Source: Bacteroidia bacterium
Lineage (GTDB): Bacteria > Bacteroidota > Bacteroidia > Flavobacteriales > Flavobacteriaceae
NCBI GenBank assembly: GCA_030425285.1
Contig: JAUIAY010000002.1
Coordinates: 175,956-239,955, forward strand
Length of the DNA: 64,000 bases
Direction: 5' to 3'
The position numbers were made by a program, and so were the translations under genes. The notes under the pieces are model-generated. The model worked only from the letters and a program-made list of their open reading frames with translations, did not search any database and was not told where the DNA came from. Numbering within the stretch: position 1 is the stretch's first letter; each line of letters starts with the position of its first letter. Positions 61,301-64,000 of the stretch are shown one piece after another.

Positions 61301-64000
61301 CAGCAGATAATTCAATACTAAAACTATCAGACCCTTCAGATCCAGAGCCTAAAATAGTGAACAACTGATCATTTAGGTAGTATACTAAAGTATCCCATTG
61401 TGCAGTGTCACCATCATTAGTATATGTCCAGTCAAAAGTCAGTATGACATTTTTAGCTGTTGTTAAACCTATTGTAAGGTATTCAACCCCAAAGTTTCCT
61501 TCATTTGAACCTGTTACAGTAAATCCGTTTGGTAAATTTGAAAAATCTACCGTTCCGTTTCCTCCGCCAAATACTCCAGAAACCCATGGTGTATGCTCAT
61601 AGTAATCTTCATAAGTTACTACAACGGGTTCATCACTACAACTGTCTATAGCAATAGCCATGTCTGTAGGATCATCAGCATCGCATTCTAAATTTGCCGT
61701 TTCCGGAACAAAAGTGAATTCTGGTGGAGTTGTATCTTCAATTCTAAACGTAGCAGTTGTACTTGAAGAGTTACCGCAGTTATCTGTCGCAGTAAAGGTA
61801 ACTGTTTCTTCTCCAGTATTTCCACAACCATCAGATAATCCATCTGAATCGTTAGTCCATGTAACTGGACCACATGAGTCAACAACCGTAGCTCCACCAT
61901 TGTTTGTTAGCCAAGCCTCAAAAGCCTCTTCTGGTGTCTGGTTTAAACAATCTGCTACAATTTCAATTGAATTACTAGCATTTCCTTGGCCAACTACTGT
62001 TCCTTGAGAATCAGTAATTACCCAGCTTACTTCGTTAGGATAGTCTCCTTCATGGTAAACTGTAATAACAGCATCGCCTGTTGTCACCTCAAATGGTCTT
62101 GGGTCATGTTCTCCTGGTATAGGATCTTCGCCTCCATATAAATCGGCTAATGTTTGATCTTCTAAAACAATACTTCCATTAACCAACACATCTACTGTAT
62201 CTCCTTGCCACCCATCATTGAAACTGTCAAATAATTGTATGTAATATGTGCAAACCGAAGATTCTCCACCTGTTCCACATTCAGCAGAACCATCAGAAGC
62301 TTCTGATATTTCTGGAGCCTGCGTCTCTATTATATATGTAAAAGACCAATCTACCGAACTACCATCACAATTTGTATATCTGTATAAATATTCAACAGTG
62401 CCATCACATCCTTCAAGTTGTGAAATAGTATCAACAAGTTCGGCTTGTAATTCAACATCACAAGAATCTAAAACAACTGGAGGTACAGGAGTTATAATAT
62501 CATCAGGACAATTTACAGTCAACTCCCCATTTGGTGGAGCTACTAAACCTGCTTCATAGTCTATTAAAATAACCTGTTCACATACCATGACATTTTCACA
62601 TGGTCCTGTAACTTCATAGAATCTTTTTATAGCAGCTTCACCACATCCTGGTTCACCAATTATATAAATATCTTCAATGAACTCTACTACATAAATATTA
62701 CCATCATCTGGAACTCCAACTGTTGAAACATCAGGTTCGGGTAAATCTTGTGGACAGTTAATATTTATTTTTGGCACACAGACTATTTCAAAATCAAACA
62801 CTCCTGGTCCAGAAATTACGTCTACACTATCTGATGCCGAGCAATTAGTATCTAAATCAGTAACAGTTAATGTATAAGTTCCAATAGCATTGACTGTAGG
62901 AGTTAAAGTGTCTTCTCCACTTACAATATTACCGTTTGCCGTGGTCCATAAATACGTAGCATTTACAGCATTAGAAGAGCCATTTAGCTGAACCTCGGTA
63001 ATAGCACAATCTATTTCAGATCCTAGTCCAGCATCTACGACTGGAGCATTATTAATTGTAATTGTTACAGCAGCATTTGATGTGGTAACACAACCATCAT
63101 CGGTCATTAACTCAACAAAGTATGCATAGCTTCCTCCAACTGTAGGTGTGTCAGGACAACCATCGTCATCCTCATCAACTATGGGTTGTAATGAACCTCC
63201 ATTAAAGGTATATCCTACCCAAACTATTTCACCTACTGGTGCACTGGCATAGCTACAAATGTTAGCAGTTTCATCACCTAAACAGAATTCTCCTGAAGAC
63301 GTGTTTGGCTCTTCATTGGTCCCTCCAAAGGTATATGCTACCATATCTGATCCTTCACATCCATTACTATCTGTGTAAGTATATGTAAATGGTGAACACA
63401 ATGGACTGGCTGTTGTTGGATCAAAAGCTCCACACGCCGTAGTCCAAACACCACCTTCTTGTCCTACTGGTTCTAATTCCGTAAGATCTACTGATGTCAC
63501 ATCTGGACATATTTCTTGATCATCTATCTCTATTACTGGTAGTGGCCATTCTTCTACTATCAACGTAAAGGTATATGGGCAACCGTTGTTGTCTTCCCTT
63601 GTAAATTCATGCGAACCTACTCCATACTCCTGACCCTCAAAAGTAAAGGTGTTTCCAGAACAAACTTGAACAGTATCACTATCGTCCGGTGTTACTGGAT
63701 AGGCTGTTACCGTCAGTATTGTTTTGTATGGACAACCATTGTTATCTTCTCTTGGTATCTCATGTACTCCTACAGCATATTCTGTCCCTTCGTAGTTGAA
63801 CGTTTCTCCTTCACAAACTTGGCCTGATGCCGCATCGTCTGGTGTTACTGGATAGGCTGTTACCGTCAGTATCGTTTTGTATGGACAACCATTGTTATCT
63901 TCTCTTGGTATCTCATGTACTCCTACAGCATATTCTGTCCCTTCGTAGTTGAACGTTTCTCCTTCACAAACTTGGCCTGATGCCGCATCGTCTGGTGTTA
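58347..64000 (-). CDS. Giant repetitive secreted protein, 5' end beyond the window
   Basis: The frame is open from the stop at 58347 to the window edge at 64000 (at least 1,884 codons); a TTG at 63563 is not the start, since the frame stays open upstream. Reading from the N-terminal side there are 51-residue repeats (about 63550-64000), Ig-like units, and a stretch with GSPSDDCCGPG-type calcium-rich loops. Next come seven repeats of about 80 residues, each starting GDLGC and containing SQTWTA.Y.DACGNQA.PVS.TYTW (about 59400-61100). At the end is a type A sorting domain (FELDLDSHVQIDIMNMNGIVLKS to IKKIILNRK). It is a probable type IX-exported adhesin or gliding-associated surface protein. Confidence 0.88.
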   Translation of the reverse strand, partial: TPDDAASGQVCEGETFNYEGTEYAVGVHEIPREDNNGCPYKTILTVTAYPVTPDDAASGQVCEGETFNYEGTEYAVGVHEIPREDNNGCPYKTILTVTAYPVTPDDSDTVQVCSGNTFTFEGQEYGVGSHEFTREDNNGCPYTFTLIVEEWPLPVIEIDDQEICPDVTSVDLTELEPVGQEGGVWTTACGAFDPTTASPLCSPFTYTYTDSNGCEGSDMVAYTFGGTNEEPNTSSGEFCLGDETANICSYASAPVGEIVWVGYTFNGGSLQPIVDEDDDGCPDTPTVGGSYAYFVELMTDDGCVTTSNAAVTITINNAPVVDAGLGSEIDCAITEVQLNGSSNAVNATYLWTTANGNIVSGEDTLTPTVNAIGTYTLTVTDLDTNCSASDSVDVISGPGVFDFEIVCVPKININCPQDLPEPDVSTVGVPDDGNIYVVEFIEDIYIIGEPGCGEAAIKRFYEVTGPCENVMVCEQVILIDYEAGLVAPPNGELTVNCPDDIITPVPPVVLDSCDVELQAELVDTISQLEGCDGTVEYLYRYTNCDGSSVDWSFTYIIETQAPEISEASDGSAECGTGGESSVCTYYIQLFDSFNDGWQGDTVDVLVNGSIVLEDQTLADLYGGEDPIPGEHDPRPFEVTTGDAVITVYHEGDYPNEVSWVITDSQGTVVGQGNASNSIEIVADCLNQTPEEAFEAWLTNNGGATVVDSCGPVTWTNDSDGLSDGCGNTGEETVTFTATDNCGNSSSTTATFRIEDTTPPEFTFVPETANLECDADDPTDMAIAIDSCSDEPVVVTYEDYYEHTPWVSGVFGGGNGTVDFSNLPNGFTVTGSNEGNFGVEYLTIGLTTAKNVILTFDWTYTNDGDTAQWDTLVYYLNDQLFTILGSGSEGSDSFSIELSAGDRFGLGIYNPSDDCCGPGVVEVSNINWEINNECPVTKCFIREFTATDACGNTSIARQRVIFRDTVAPIISTDNEDGDLGCNPEIVEPTFTATDNCGEVEPIVTTEGPIATDECGYTQTWTANVSDACGNAAEPVSITYTWTEDDENPVIASNTPSGDLGCNPDVIVAPIFTANDNCSVGEVSVSTNGPAPTEGCGMSQTWTANVSDACGNPADELSITLTWTIDTEIPVITTNGISGDLGCNPEILPPTFKVEDNCLNGELDLQPITEGPTGSGCSYSQTWTATYTDACGNQAIPVSVTYTWTVDTEIPVITTNGVNGDLGCNPEVLPPSFKAEDNCLNGEVDLQSTTDGPIGNGCSYSQTWTATYTDACGNQAIPVSITYTWTVDTEAPVISTNGNSGDLGCNPEVIEPDFKAEDNCLSEVVYLQPTTEGPIGNGCSYSQTWTATYADACGNQAIPVSVTYTWTVDTEIPVITTNGISGDLGCNPEEIMIPSFKAEDNCLNSTMEIQPTTDGPINNGCSYSQTWTATYADACGNQAIPVSITYTWTVDTEAPVISTNGNSGDLGCVSGDIEEPLFKVEDNCSDEWLPLQPSTNGPTNNGCSYSQTWTATYTDACGNQAVPVSVTYTWTTDSEDPKIELPDVVLECNEEFPLELSTTWYDNCAEGGVITASPSNIVSDGCVEYAQYVFAVEDDCGNSDVEILEVQRQVEYSNESLTESFAKFDKDGSRCFMPSFSRWGWTNFLPSEQDKPYELDLYYNSNSCESDGNALAGKVEVLFYGGSVTVKYIMNEGFTINSSSTYVGCQEFPFLSNGNETADPNRYNFIVPNDGVEYSTYTVGPIDATNIDSIYVIACAMISQGQDCQCSSTSSIVGNEGAHYTTDSAQCRRRSSGGISSSSFNFRTYQALNTEELNINFELDLDSHVQIDIMNMNGIVLKSQDIRDYKKGSEENIQINTSQIRDRVLFVRLTTDQGSEIKKIILNRK
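59396..61130 (-). repeat. Seven-copy array of about 240-bp in-frame repeats
   Basis: Copies each encode about 80 residues marked by GDLGC, EDNC or TDNC, a SQTWTA core and DACGN. The copies nearest the C-terminus (roughly 59400-60600) are most alike, and the earlier two differ more. The conserved cysteines suggest disulfide-closed or HYR-like immunoglobulin-fold domains. Confidence 0.85.
63688..64000 (-). repeat. Near-identical 153-bp tandem repeat continuing past the window
   Basis: Copy 1 (63688-63840) and copy 2 (63841-63993) differ at one base that I can see (CAGTATT versus CAGTATC). A third copy begins at 63994. A divergent copy lies at about 63535-63687. Each encodes 51 residues with VCEGETFNYEGTEYAVG and REDNNGCPY. 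The near-identity implies recent duplication or conversion. Confidence 0.92.

Noticed and set aside
60547..62559. Several rightward frames of 65-136 codons inside the giant gene
   Set aside because: They are antisense shadows of the repetitive coding sequence and repeat with it; none has a promoter or a plausible protein pattern.
58347..63563. Treating TTG 63563 as the start of the giant protein
   Set aside because: The same frame is open all the way to 64000 and encodes the same repeat type, so the true start is outside the window.
63688..64000. A CRISPR array
   Set aside because: The units are 153 bp, contiguous, in frame and near-identical throughout, with no spacer variation. They are coding tandem repeats.
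1..64000. tRNA or rRNA genes, insertion sequences, prophage or attachment sites
   Set aside because: I looked on both strands and found no tRNA-like cloverleaf with a T-loop motif, no rRNA, no transposase or integrase frame and no flanking target duplications. A tool-based scan (tRNAscan-SE, ISfinder) would settle this.

Overview
The window looks like a chromosomal segment of a marine-type member of the Flavobacteriaceae (Bacteroidota). The base composition is AT-rich and ribosome-binding sites are weak. Promoter -7 boxes fit TAnnTTTG, the Bacteroidota pattern. Gene content includes type IX secretion C-terminal sorting domains, a plug/carboxypeptidase-regulatory outer-membrane receptor, a menaquinone-only quinone pathway, CAL67264-like and DUF2490-like small families, and an EttA-type ABC-F protein. 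I saw no tRNA, rRNA, CRISPR array, intact insertion sequence, prophage or replication origin. The segment reads as ordinary chromosome with some accessory modules.

Layout. 1-12 kb: the start of a threonine aldolase gene, prfB with its +1 frameshift site, an ArsC-like reductase, a receptor-like outer-membrane protein, fumC, a secreted FG-GAP protein, and two histidine-degradation genes (hutI, hutG), each overlapped by a small downstream gene (a transglutaminase-like protein and a GNAT). 12-21 kb: a leftward operon of unfamiliar genes built around a classic AAA+ ATPase, with a long coiled-coil protein, two multi-domain proteins of unknown fold, a small secreted protein and two membrane proteins. 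This is the best candidate here for an undescribed system. 21-24.5 kb: a metallo-beta-lactamase-fold lipoprotein, a small membrane protein, ettA and a 60-residue membrane protein.

24.5-32 kb: a nitrite/nitric oxide module in two arms that meet tail to tail. The rightward arm is rrf2 (NsrR-like), ric, a 12-helix membrane protein and a hemerythrin. The leftward arm is nirK (lipoprotein with fused cytochrome c), a SUMF1-like protein, a SCO copper chaperone and a porin. Closely related inverted repeats stand before rrf2, ric and nirK and are probably the Rrf2 operator. 32-34 kb: a flavin reductase, YjdJ-type GNAT, MarR and pirin operon whose promoter is covered by MarR-type palindromes. 34-36 kb: a compact structured intergenic element, then an acyl-CoA carboxylase beta subunit.

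36-40.6 kb: three leftward genes for exported proteins that combine TonB-receptor-like plug or carboxypeptidase-regulatory domains with von Willebrand A, TPR and DUF2135-like domains but have no beta-barrel. 40.7-57.6 kb: a dispersed menaquinone cluster (menE, menC, menA, menB, menD, menF and a hotdog thioesterase) interleaved with a CPBP protease, DUF2490 protein, sterol-desaturase/SDR pair, patatin-Omp85 fusion, UPF0173 hydrolase, cysteine peptidase, CvfB-like protein and a thioredoxin-fold protein. 58.3-64 kb: the C-terminal 1,884 codons of a giant repetitive secreted protein whose 5' end lies beyond the window and whose visible N-terminal part is a near-identical 153-bp tandem repeat.
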